Shown here piece after piece: positions 1 through 5,380 of a DNA stretch of 5,478 nucleotides. Origin of the DNA: JAGTRI01 sp964580405. Its GTDB lineage: Archaea > Thermoproteota > Bathyarchaeia > Bathyarchaeales > DTEX01. The stretch covers positions 1 to 5,478 of the forward strand of contig CAZOKM010000107.1 in NCBI GenBank assembly GCA_964580405.1, given 5' to 3'. The position numbers and the translations under genes are program-made. How positions within the stretch are numbered: the first letter of the stretch is position 1; each line of letters opens with the position of its first letter. Below the pieces are notes generated by a model. It worked only from the letters and a program-made list of their open reading frames with translations, ran no database searches and was not told where the DNA came from.

Positions 1-196
1 GTATCCGATTGTACTCTTCCTGCACGACTGACTTGAACTGGCTGTTGCTGATGTCGAGGGAAACGAGCTTTATGTCGCCGTCCGAGCAGGCTAGGCCCGC
101 GGTCTCCGTCCCCATGTGCGAGTGGTAATCAATCCCGATGTACAAGTCTCGGGCGAGATGGTTCTTCGTGACGACGCCAAACAGTCCGCCAAGCAT
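1..196 (-). CDS. PurF-like amidophosphoribosyltransferase homologue, 5' part only (no N-terminal Cys)
   Basis: The first 65 codons of a gene that runs off the left edge. The protein starts MLGGLFGVVTKNHLARDLY and continues through GIDYHSHMGTETAGLA. This matches the N-terminal glutaminase (Ntn-hydrolase) domain of glutamine-PRPP amidotransferases, where the usual pattern is CGIxG followed by LQHRGQESAGIA. In true PurF the residue after the start or propeptide is the catalytic Cys; here that place holds Leu-Gly-Gly and no Cys. The first Cys is at residue 37, too late to serve. The start is well placed: AGGCTGTGA, a good Shine-Dalgarno match, ends 4 nt before the ATG, and no other in-frame ATG lies in the spacer upstream. 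I recall a group of PurF-like proteins in anaerobes and archaea that begin MGG and share the DYHSHLGT stretch, so this is probably a paralogue without glutaminase activity. Its function is unknown, and the phosphoribosyltransferase half is outside the window. Confidence 0.75.
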   Translation of the reverse strand, partial: MLGGLFGVVTKNHLARDLYIGIDYHSHMGTETAGLACSDGDIKLVSLDISNSQFKSVVQEEYNRI

Positions 197-200
197 AATT

Positions 201-209
201 TCACAGCCT
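201..209 (-). promoter_or_regulatory. Shine-Dalgarno site of the PurF-like gene
   Basis: AGGCTGTGA on the minus strand matches AGGAGGTGA at 7 of 9 positions and lies 4 nt before the ATG at 194-196. It settles the start and so supports the absence of an N-terminal Cys. Confidence 0.6.
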
Positions 210-234
210 TCGAAGTAGATGCGCTTGGGACACG

Positions 235-240
235 TATAAA
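235..240 (-). promoter_or_regulatory. TATA-like box of the PurF-like gene
   Basis: TTTATA on the minus strand lies about 40 nt before the ATG at 196. A transcript starting 24-28 nt downstream of the box would have a leader of roughly 15 nt that just includes the Shine-Dalgarno site. The box lies inside an imperfectly spaced inverted repeat (GACACG at 229-234, CGTGTC at 258-263). Confidence 0.4.
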
Positions 241-261
241 CGGCTTTTGCACATGTCCGTG

Positions 262-1296
262 TCAATGGGCGGAACGGAGAACCTTGCCTGCGATGGCTTC
301 CACCATCTCCTGCGTCGACGAGCTGCCGCCCAAATCGTAGGTACGGACCCTACCTTCCTTCAAGACCTCGTTCACGGCTCTTTCGATTGTGTTCGCATCT
401 TGAGGTTCGTTCAGGTAGTCAAGCATCATCTTCGCCGCGACAATAGTTGCGACCGGGTTAACCGTGTTTTTGCCCGCGTACTTCGGTGCGGAGCCGTGGA
501 CGGGCTCGAACATGCCGTAGCCGTCGCCGACGTTGGCTCCTGCGGCGAATCCGAGTCCGCCGACGAGCTGGGCTGCCTCGTCCGAGAGGACGTCGCCGAA
601 CAGGTTGGTCGTGACGACGACGTCGAACTTTTCGGGCTCCTTCACGAGCCTCATGGCCATCGCGTCGACGTGGACATCATCAACCACCACCGAGGGGTGC
701 TTCCTTGCGACCTTGGTCACGGCGTCGACGAAGATGCCGTCCGTCACGCGCAGGATGTTTCTCTTGTGGACGCAGGTCACGTGCCGCTTGCGTTTTTCCG
801 CCAGCTTGAACGCGAGCTCCGCAATCCTCTCCGAAGCCTCCTGGGTGACAATGCGCATGGCGACGCCCTTTCCCGGCGCAATTTGGAACTCCTGCCCCGA
901 GTACAATCCCTCGGTGTTTTCTCTGAGCACGATGAGGTCGATGTCTGGCTTTTGGGCTGGGACGCCCGGCAGGCTCTTGCACGGCCTCACGTTCGCATAA
1001 AGATTAAAAGCCTTCCTTATCGTCACGGCGGCGCTCGGGGGCGCACCCGTTTCCTCGGGGGTCGTCATGGGCCCCTTCAGGCACGCGTCCGTCCGCCTCA
1101 GCATGTCGAGGGTCTCCTGCGGGACGTTCGTGCCGCGCTTCTCGATGCAGTTGAATCCTGCCTCGCCGAACGTAAATGTGAGCTTCAGGTTTTTTGCTGA
1201 TTTTTGCACGGCTTCCAGAACCTTAAGTGCTGCACCTGTGACTTCGGGTCCGATTCCGTCTCCAGGCAACACGGCGATTCGGTAGGCTTTGCCCAA
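262..1296 (-). CDS. Isocitrate/isopropylmalate dehydrogenase family protein, probably NADP-type isocitrate dehydrogenase
   Basis: A complete 344-residue beta-decarboxylating dehydrogenase, cytoplasmic, oxidising a 2-hydroxy-3-carboxy acid with a metal ion and NAD(P)+. Visible features are GDGIGPEV near the N-terminus, substrate arginines R94 (IRK), R104 (NVRP) and R125 (RENTEG), Y132, K178 and D211, and the family signature NLFGDVLSDEAAQLVGGLG at 231-249 with metal ligands D235 and D239. S88 lies six residues before R94, the spacing of E. coli Icd Ser113 to Arg119. HGSAPKYAG at 267-275 carries Lys272-Tyr273, the pair that marks NADP use in E. coli Icd (Lys344-Tyr345), and Y320 in TYDLGG matches its Tyr391. 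These point to isocitrate and NADP, although the length is that of LeuB/AksF or NAD-IDH subunits. 3-Isopropylmalate or homoisocitrate dehydrogenase remain possible. It starts with TTG: GGAGGA lies 4 nt upstream, and an in-frame TGA lies just before it, leaving no ATG start. The gene ends 65 bp before the PurF-like gene. Confidence 0.9.
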   Translation of the reverse strand: MGKAYRIAVLPGDGIGPEVTGAALKVLEAVQKSAKNLKLTFTFGEAGFNCIEKRGTNVPQETLDMLRRTDACLKGPMTTPEETGAPPSAAVTIRKAFNLYANVRPCKSLPGVPAQKPDIDLIVLRENTEGLYSGQEFQIAPGKGVAMRIVTQEASERIAELAFKLAEKRKRHVTCVHKRNILRVTDGIFVDAVTKVARKHPSVVVDDVHVDAMAMRLVKEPEKFDVVVTTNLFGDVLSDEAAQLVGGLGFAAGANVGDGYGMFEPVHGSAPKYAGKNTVNPVATIVAAKMMLDYLNEPQDANTIERAVNEVLKEGRVRTYDLGGSSSTQEMVEAIAGKVLRSAH

Positions 1297-1300
1297 CGCG

Positions 1301-1306
1301 TCCTCC
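1301..1306 (-). promoter_or_regulatory. Shine-Dalgarno site that fixes the TTG start
   Basis: GGAGGA on the minus strand, 4 nt before the TTG at 1294-1296. An ATG at 1313-1315 is upstream of it but in another frame, so the TTG is the only start that fits both frame and ribosome binding. Confidence 0.8.
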
Positions 1307-1334
1307 AGCCTTCATGCTTTATGGGTTCTGAGAA

Positions 1335-1349
1335 GACGAGTATCTCGTC
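1335..1349. repeat. Perfect 15-bp palindrome, possible operator
   Basis: GACGAG-TAT-CTCGTC, with 6-bp arms and a 3-bp centre, lies between the TATA-like box and the expected transcription start of the dehydrogenase gene. A repressor bound here would block initiation. It is not followed by a T-run on the minus strand, which makes a terminator for trmY less likely. Confidence 0.4.
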
Positions 1350-1354
1350 GGCGG

Positions 1355-1362
1355 TTATTTAT
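1355..1362 (-). promoter_or_regulatory. TATA-like box of the dehydrogenase gene
   Basis: ATAAATAA on the minus strand in the 83-bp gap between trmY and the dehydrogenase gene. Transcription beginning about 25 nt downstream, near 1331, would give a leader of about 35 nt that carries the GGAGGA site. This suggests the dehydrogenase gene is not simply read through from trmY. Confidence 0.45.
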
Positions 1363-1379
1363 GTTTTCTGAGCCGATGA

Positions 1380-1934
1380 TTACGTGCGGGCGCTTCTTCG
1401 GTCCAGAATGTAGTTGATGATGTCGACGCAGGACGCGGCGAGGTACGGCTTCTTCCCGAGCGAAACCTTGGTCCCGGAGCGTAGCGCGAACCTTTCGTCT
1501 TGCCTCGGCAGCCCCACTTGGTCGCCCAGGACGAAGACAGGGTCCTCTCCGAGCTCGGCCTTCTGGATGTCCTCGCCGCCTTCCTCGAGGACGAAGACGT
1601 TTCTTTTCGACTTCAGGACCTCCTGGAAGCTTTCTCTCCGCAGCTCGATGCCTGAGTGAGTCCTGCCTGACAGCACTTTCCGCAGGATGTCTTCCCAAGT
1701 TTTTTCGTCGGTCCGCACGTCCCTTAATGTTACGCCGTCGAAGGTCAGGTGGACTGGCGGGCGGGGCGGACCCCCCAGAACGGCGTGGAAGACGACGTCG
1801 CGCCTCAGGGTGCCCGAGGTGAAGAAAGCCGTCAGGAGGCACTCGTGGACGACGTCGAGCCTGCCAGCTTCTCGGAGGCTCCTGAAGTTGCCGTCGGTTC
1901 TGCCCCTTCGGGAGAAAAGGACGAACTCAATCAT
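1380..1934 (-). CDS. trmY: tRNA (pseudouridine-54 N1)-methyltransferase
   Basis: A complete 184-residue SPOUT-class methyltransferase that uses S-adenosylmethionine to methylate N1 of pseudouridine 54 in the T-loop of archaeal tRNAs, giving m1-pseudouridine where bacteria have ribothymidine. The order of motifs matches Methanocaldococcus TrmY as I remember it: the start MIEFVLFSRRG (MREFIFK there), GRLDVVHECLLTAFF at 24-38, LRRDVVFHAVLGGPPRPP at 43-60, then VFVLGDQVGLPRQDERF at 133-149. It ends with KVSLGKKPYLAASCVDIINYILD at 156-178, which forms the C-terminal trefoil knot and SAM pocket. The length is close to the family's usual 190-200, with a slightly shorter middle insert. There is no clear Shine-Dalgarno site; the AT-rich box at 1959-1971 would start a nearly leaderless transcript. 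It lies 58 bp downstream of the glycosidase gene and is probably transcribed separately. It is one of the best archaeal markers in the window. Confidence 0.92.
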   Translation of the reverse strand: MIEFVLFSRRGRTDGNFRSLREAGRLDVVHECLLTAFFTSGTLRRDVVFHAVLGGPPRPPVHLTFDGVTLRDVRTDEKTWEDILRKVLSGRTHSGIELRRESFQEVLKSKRNVFVLEEGGEDIQKAELGEDPVFVLGDQVGLPRQDERFALRSGTKVSLGKKPYLAASCVDIINYILDRRSART

Positions 1935-1958
1935 ACAGGGATGAATCCTTTTGGCTGC

Positions 1959-1971
1959 ATAAAAATAAATA
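1959..1971 (-). promoter_or_regulatory. TATA-like box of trmY, possibly also T-rich terminator of the glycosidase gene
   Basis: TATTTATTTTTAT on the minus strand lies 25-37 nt before the trmY ATG, the right distance for a leaderless or nearly leaderless transcript. The same T-rich run falls 22-34 nt after the stop of the GH42-like gene and could end that transcript, since archaeal terminators are often simple U-tracts. The sequence cannot tell which role applies. Confidence 0.45.
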
Positions 1972-1992
1972 GGGCGGGAAACGCGAGGACGG

Positions 1993-4104
1993 TTACTCCT
2001 CGACTAGGACGCTGAACCTCCATTGTGGCGCGTTGAACCTGCATTCCTGTCCTTTTTCGGTAGTTTGGATAGATAGTTTCCGTTTGGAGATTATGTCTGT
2101 GGCTCTCTCGGAGGCGAAGAAGCCGTGTTCGAATTTCAGGTGGACTGTGTCCTGCTTTGGCGGGAAGAAGACGAAGACCATTTTCTTGCCAGCCGACTTT
2201 CCCCACTTGACGTAGACGAACGAGTCCCTGTCCGGCTTTGGCTGAGCAACCTCGACCTGAGGCTTCCATCCCGCCTTGCGAGCCGTGTGCTCCAAGAAAC
2301 TTTCGAAGTCGGGTGCCCAGCTGCCCAGGTACGGGTCGCCGAGGTAGGTCCCGCACAGAACCATTCTGCCCCTGCCGACGGGAATCTCAGTTATCAACGC
2401 GCCGTCCTCGTTTTCCGCCAGCACGGTGCCCTTACTCCTCTGCCAGGGCGTCAACCACTGCGCGACTCCGAGGCTCAACTCGCGACCGTCGACCGTGGCG
2501 TGGATGCGGTCAGACCTGATGTGCCGTCTCCCGACCTCGCTTGTTCCGCTCAGGCGCGCGGTGAAGCGGTCCTCGGGGTACCTGTAGAACCCTTCGGGGC
2601 TGAAGGCTCCGCACTCCGACTCGCAGACGAGGGTCCCTCCCTGTTTCACGAATCCACCGAGTGCCTCTTCCACGGCTTCGCTTGTCACTATCGTTCGGGG
2701 CAGGAACAATGTTTTGAGTCCCGACAGGGCGTTGAGGTGTTCCTCCTCCACAACCGAGTATGGTATTGACTGCCGCGCCAGACCCCGGCAATATCCGAGG
2801 AGGCTCCACATCATCCGTTCGGCGCTGCCTTCCTGCGCCCAATCCAAATAGTAGGATTGCGGGCTGAAGAAGACTCCGATTTCCGGCTTTGTGGGCCTGT
2901 ATTTGGCTATGAGGTTTTTGTGGTCTTCGACGAGTTTGCCCGTTACTTTCATGTGCGCCAGCCGCTCTTCCGCGAGGCCGTCGTAGCCCGAGATTCCGAA
3001 CCCACCAGACTCGCGTCCGAAGACCTCGTCCCGCCAGCACCAGAACAGGATTGTGTCGGCGCCGCAGGCGATTCCGTTCCAAATCCACCTCTGCTGGGAG
3101 AGGGCGTCGACGTCGGCGTAGACGTTGAACCCGGTCGCGGCGCGCCCGCCCTGGACCTCGCTCAGCCAGACCAGCTTGTCGCGCCCAGCCGACTTGACGA
3201 ACTCCACCCGCATCGCGAAGTCGGCGTCATCCATGTTCCCCCACTTCGGGAAGCTCGAGCAGCCGACGCCGTCCAGGTCGTCCGCGAAGAACCAGTCGTT
3301 GCCCCTGTTGAGGGGGTGGTCGAATTCACTCTTGTAGCCTGGCCACAGAGCGCACGGGGAGGCGGCGTGAACCGTTACCGGGTGCTTAGGGTCAAGAGCC
3401 TTCATTACGCCGTAACGTGCCTTGGCATGCTGGTTCGCCCTCCAAGTGAGGAACCTTTCGAACGCCATCATCTCGGTGTACGTCCTGTCGGGGAGCTTGC
3501 CCGGCGTCACCTCGTCGAAGGAGCCGTAGCGCCTCTTCCAAGCCCTGTTCAGCCCGTCAAGCCCGCCGTACTTGTCATCTAGCCACTTGCGGAACGCCTC
3601 CACCGTGTGGTCGCAGTAGCAGACGTAGCCGTCGGCATTGACGTTCCACCTGAGCTCGTTCCAGGCGTCCCATCCCCTCAGGTTCGGGGCTGAGCGGTAC
3701 CTCGAGACGACCTCGGTGAAGAAGTGCTTCATGCGTTCCCAGACGCCCGGGTTGTCTGTGCATCCGCCCGGCGTTATCCCGAAGTTGCACTCGCAGCGGT
3801 TCGACGAGACGACCTTGTGGCCCATGTGGTCGACCATCTCGCTCCCGGGCACCTCGCGGTGAATCCAGAGCGGCTGAATCTCGGCTATGGCGCTTAGGAT
3901 GACGCCCAGTCCGTTCTGTTCAGCCAGCTTCACGAGGCAGTCGTAGTCGCCGAAGACGAACTGGTCGGGCTTCGGTTCGACCCACCCCCACAGCACCCAG
4001 AGCTGAACAGTGTTGAGCCCGGACCGCTTAATCTCCGCGATGTCCTTCTCCCAGTACTTGTCTTCTGGGAAAGGGGGACGGTAATACTGGACCCCAAGGT
4101 TCAT
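1993..4104 (-). CDS. GH42-like glycoside hydrolase (beta-galactosidase family fold)
   Basis: A 703-residue hydrolase with no signal peptide, so probably intracellular. It opens MNLGVQYYRPPFPEDKYW, the GH42 beginning, and residues 1 to about 400 form a TIM barrel. The probable acid/base is E150 in WDAWNE and the probable nucleophile E316 in VWLSE; CYC at 162-164 with VEAFRKWLDDKYGGLDGLNRAW is typical of GH42. Residues about 407-610 (from KPEIGVFFSP) resemble the flavodoxin-like trimerisation domain and about 615-703 the small C-terminal beta domain; total length is normal for GH42. Of the usual zinc cluster, C106, C162 and C164 are possible ligands, but the last Cys of CxCxxC is Thr167. The ATG lies 11 bp after the phosphorylase stop, with AAAGTGATTCC, close to the AGGTGATCC consensus, directly ahead. 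The frame stays open further upstream but would overlap that gene. Substrate is uncertain: classic GH42 cleaves beta-galactosides, while its partner suggests a mannoside-containing oligosaccharide. Confidence 0.82.
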   Translation of the reverse strand: MNLGVQYYRPPFPEDKYWEKDIAEIKRSGLNTVQLWVLWGWVEPKPDQFVFGDYDCLVKLAEQNGLGVILSAIAEIQPLWIHREVPGSEMVDHMGHKVVSSNRCECNFGITPGGCTDNPGVWERMKHFFTEVVSRYRSAPNLRGWDAWNELRWNVNADGYVCYCDHTVEAFRKWLDDKYGGLDGLNRAWKRRYGSFDEVTPGKLPDRTYTEMMAFERFLTWRANQHAKARYGVMKALDPKHPVTVHAASPCALWPGYKSEFDHPLNRGNDWFFADDLDGVGCSSFPKWGNMDDADFAMRVEFVKSAGRDKLVWLSEVQGGRAATGFNVYADVDALSQQRWIWNGIACGADTILFWCWRDEVFGRESGGFGISGYDGLAEERLAHMKVTGKLVEDHKNLIAKYRPTKPEIGVFFSPQSYYLDWAQEGSAERMMWSLLGYCRGLARQSIPYSVVEEEHLNALSGLKTLFLPRTIVTSEAVEEALGGFVKQGGTLVCESECGAFSPEGFYRYPEDRFTARLSGTSEVGRRHIRSDRIHATVDGRELSLGVAQWLTPWQRSKGTVLAENEDGALITEIPVGRGRMVLCGTYLGDPYLGSWAPDFESFLEHTARKAGWKPQVEVAQPKPDRDSFVYVKWGKSAGKKMVFVFFPPKQDTVHLKFEHGFFASERATDIISKRKLSIQTTEKGQECRFNAPQWRFSVLVEE

Positions 4105-4105
4105 G

Positions 4106-4115
4106 GAATCACTTT
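4106..4115 (-). promoter_or_regulatory. Shine-Dalgarno site of the GH42-like gene
   Basis: AAAGTGATTC on the minus strand follows the stop of the phosphorylase gene and runs up to the ATG at 4102-4104. It resembles AGGTGATCC, complementary to the archaeal 16S rRNA end, and marks this ATG as the start of a second gene in one transcript. Confidence 0.55.
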
Positions 4116-5306
4116 TCAATCCTCGTTGCTCTTCATGATTCGGAGGTTTCTCGTAATCATCTTGTCCAACGTTGCAACCAAGGCGTGCGTCCTGTAGCCG
4201 TCGGCGGGCGTGTTGAGGCAGTAGTCGACCAGCTTCTCGACGGTTGACGCGGCGACGTGCATCCTCGTGTCGGAGGAGGCGTAGTAAATGTTCACTTCGC
4301 CGTTGTCCTTCCTTATCCAGCCGTTGCAGAACAGAACGTTCGAAACGTCTCCGACCCTTTCCTCCCCAACCGGAGCCATGAAGTAGCCGCCCGGAGAGGC
4401 AATAACCTTCCAGGGTTCTTCCAGGTCGGTCATAAACATATAGAGCACGTACCGCAAACCCGCGGCGCAGTAGCGAACCCCGTGGGCGAGGTGCAGCCAC
4501 CCTTTATCTGTTTTTATTGGCGGTGGTCCCTGCCCGTTTTTCGCTTCTTTTATCGTGTGGTAGACGCGGGGCTCGATGATGAGCTCGTCCCTCACCTCGG
4601 CGCCTTCCATGCTGTCGACCAGCGCCCAGCCGATGCCGCCGCCTGAGCCCGCCTCGATGAAGGTGTCCTGCGGGCGCGTGTACAGCGCGTACTTTCCGCC
4701 TACGAACTCGGGGTGCAGCACCACGTTCCGTTGCTGAGTTTTAGATTTAAGGTCGGGCAGGCGCTCCCAGTTCTCGAGGTTCTTTGTGCGGACGATGCCC
4801 GTTTCCGCCACGGCGGACTGGAGGTCGCCCGGGGGCGCGTTGGGGTCTTTGCGCTCGGAGCAGAAGACTCCGTATATCCAGCCATCCTCATGCCGCGTGA
4901 GGCGCATGTCGTAGGCGTTGGTTTCGTCCCTGTCGATGTCGGGAAGCATAATGGGGTGGTCCCAGAACCGCCACTGGTCGATGCCGTTCGGGCTCTCTGC
5001 GACGGCGAAGAACGACTTGCGGTCCCAGCCCTCGACGCGCACCACCATCAGGTAACGTTCGTTAAGCAGGATGGCTCCTGAGTTGTAGGTGGTGTTGACG
5101 CCGATGCGCTGCAGCAGGTTCGGATTGGTTTTATAATCGAGGTCGTACCGCCAGAAAACCGGGGCGTGCTCAGCGGTCAGGATGGGGTACTTGTACCGGA
5201 CGTAGATGCCATTTTCGTCTTCGCATTTTTCGTTTCGCCGCATTATGAGCTTTTCGTGGCGCTCAAATAACTTTTTTACTCGAATGTCGAAAACTTTTTT
5301 GTTCAT
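4116..5306 (-). CDS. 4-O-beta-D-mannosyl-D-glucose phosphorylase (GH130, subfamily 1)
   Basis: A complete 396-residue cytoplasmic phosphorylase (EC 2.4.1.281 type) that converts mannosyl-beta-1,4-glucose and phosphate to alpha-mannose 1-phosphate and glucose. The sequence follows Bacteroides fragilis MGP closely from end to end, as I recall it: MRRNEKCEDENGI, YPILTAEHAPVFWRYDL, RVEGWDRKSFFAVAESPNGID, NAYDMRLTRHEDGWIYGVFCSER, LKSKTQQRNVVLHPEFV, YTRPQDTFIEAGSGGGIGWAL, HLAHGVRYCAAGLRYVLYM, YFMAPVGEERVGDVSNVLF and YYASSDTRMHVA. D133 in NAYDMRL matches the catalytic Asp131 of that enzyme; R152 (CSER) and H275 (HLAHG) are likely phosphate contacts. Full conservation of these blocks argues for MGP rather than the GH130_2 mannan or chitobiose phosphorylases. 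The start agrees with bacterial homologues. It is first of a two-gene unit with the GH42-like enzyme, 11 bp apart, and faces a mannose-phosphate isomerase-like cupin gene. Its strong likeness to bacterial enzymes suggests gene transfer. Confidence 0.92.
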   Translation of the reverse strand: MNKKVFDIRVKKLFERHEKLIMRRNEKCEDENGIYVRYKYPILTAEHAPVFWRYDLDYKTNPNLLQRIGVNTTYNSGAILLNERYLMVVRVEGWDRKSFFAVAESPNGIDQWRFWDHPIMLPDIDRDETNAYDMRLTRHEDGWIYGVFCSERKDPNAPPGDLQSAVAETGIVRTKNLENWERLPDLKSKTQQRNVVLHPEFVGGKYALYTRPQDTFIEAGSGGGIGWALVDSMEGAEVRDELIIEPRVYHTIKEAKNGQGPPPIKTDKGWLHLAHGVRYCAAGLRYVLYMFMTDLEEPWKVIASPGGYFMAPVGEERVGDVSNVLFCNGWIRKDNGEVNIYYASSDTRMHVAASTVEKLVDYCLNTPADGYRTHALVATLDKMITRNLRIMKSNED

Positions 5307-5380
5307 CGGCTTTCCCGTTGTTAATTTTCGTTTTTTCTGGTATAAAACTATTTGAACAAGAAAATTGATTCTTTTTGTGA
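5307..5380. promoter_or_regulatory. AT-rich divergent promoter region
   Basis: The 74 bp between two outward-facing genes, far more AT-rich than the genes. TATAAA at 5341-5346 reads TTTATA on the other strand, so one box could in principle serve both directions. Rightward it is about 35 nt before the cupin ATG at 5381; leftward it is about 35 nt before the phosphorylase ATG at 5306. Both would have leaders near 10 nt. A small inverted repeat, AAGAA at 5359-5363 and TTCTT at 5369-5373, lies near the expected rightward start. No strong Shine-Dalgarno site is seen for either gene. Confidence 0.55.

Noticed and set aside
247..1200. 317-codon plus-strand open frame opposite the dehydrogenase gene
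   Set aside because: Its product shows no recognisable family and is rich in Arg, His, Val and Asp, as expected for the antisense shadow of a GC-rich gene. The opposite strand encodes a clear enzyme.
1326..1382. Possible C/D box small RNA (two CTGA motifs near GATGAT)
   Set aside because: Order and spacing of the boxes do not fit a C-D'-C'-D guide RNA, no RTGATGA C box is present, and the segment is better explained as the dehydrogenase promoter.
1312..1842. 176-codon minus-strand frame overlapping trmY
   Set aside because: Low-complexity Arg/Pro/Gly-rich translation in another frame of a confidently identified gene.
1931..2356. 141-codon minus-strand frame spanning the end of the GH42-like gene and the trmY spacer
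   Set aside because: Out-of-frame shadow, with no conserved motif and no ribosome site.
2857..3582. 241-codon plus-strand open frame opposite the GH42-like gene
   Set aside because: Antisense shadow in GC-rich coding DNA, with no ribosome site or family motif.
4105..4500. In-frame upstream extension of the GH42-like gene by 132 codons
   Set aside because: It overlaps the phosphorylase gene in another frame, has an arginine-rich composition unlike any domain, and the GH42 family begins at MNLGVQYYRP with a good ribosome site directly ahead.
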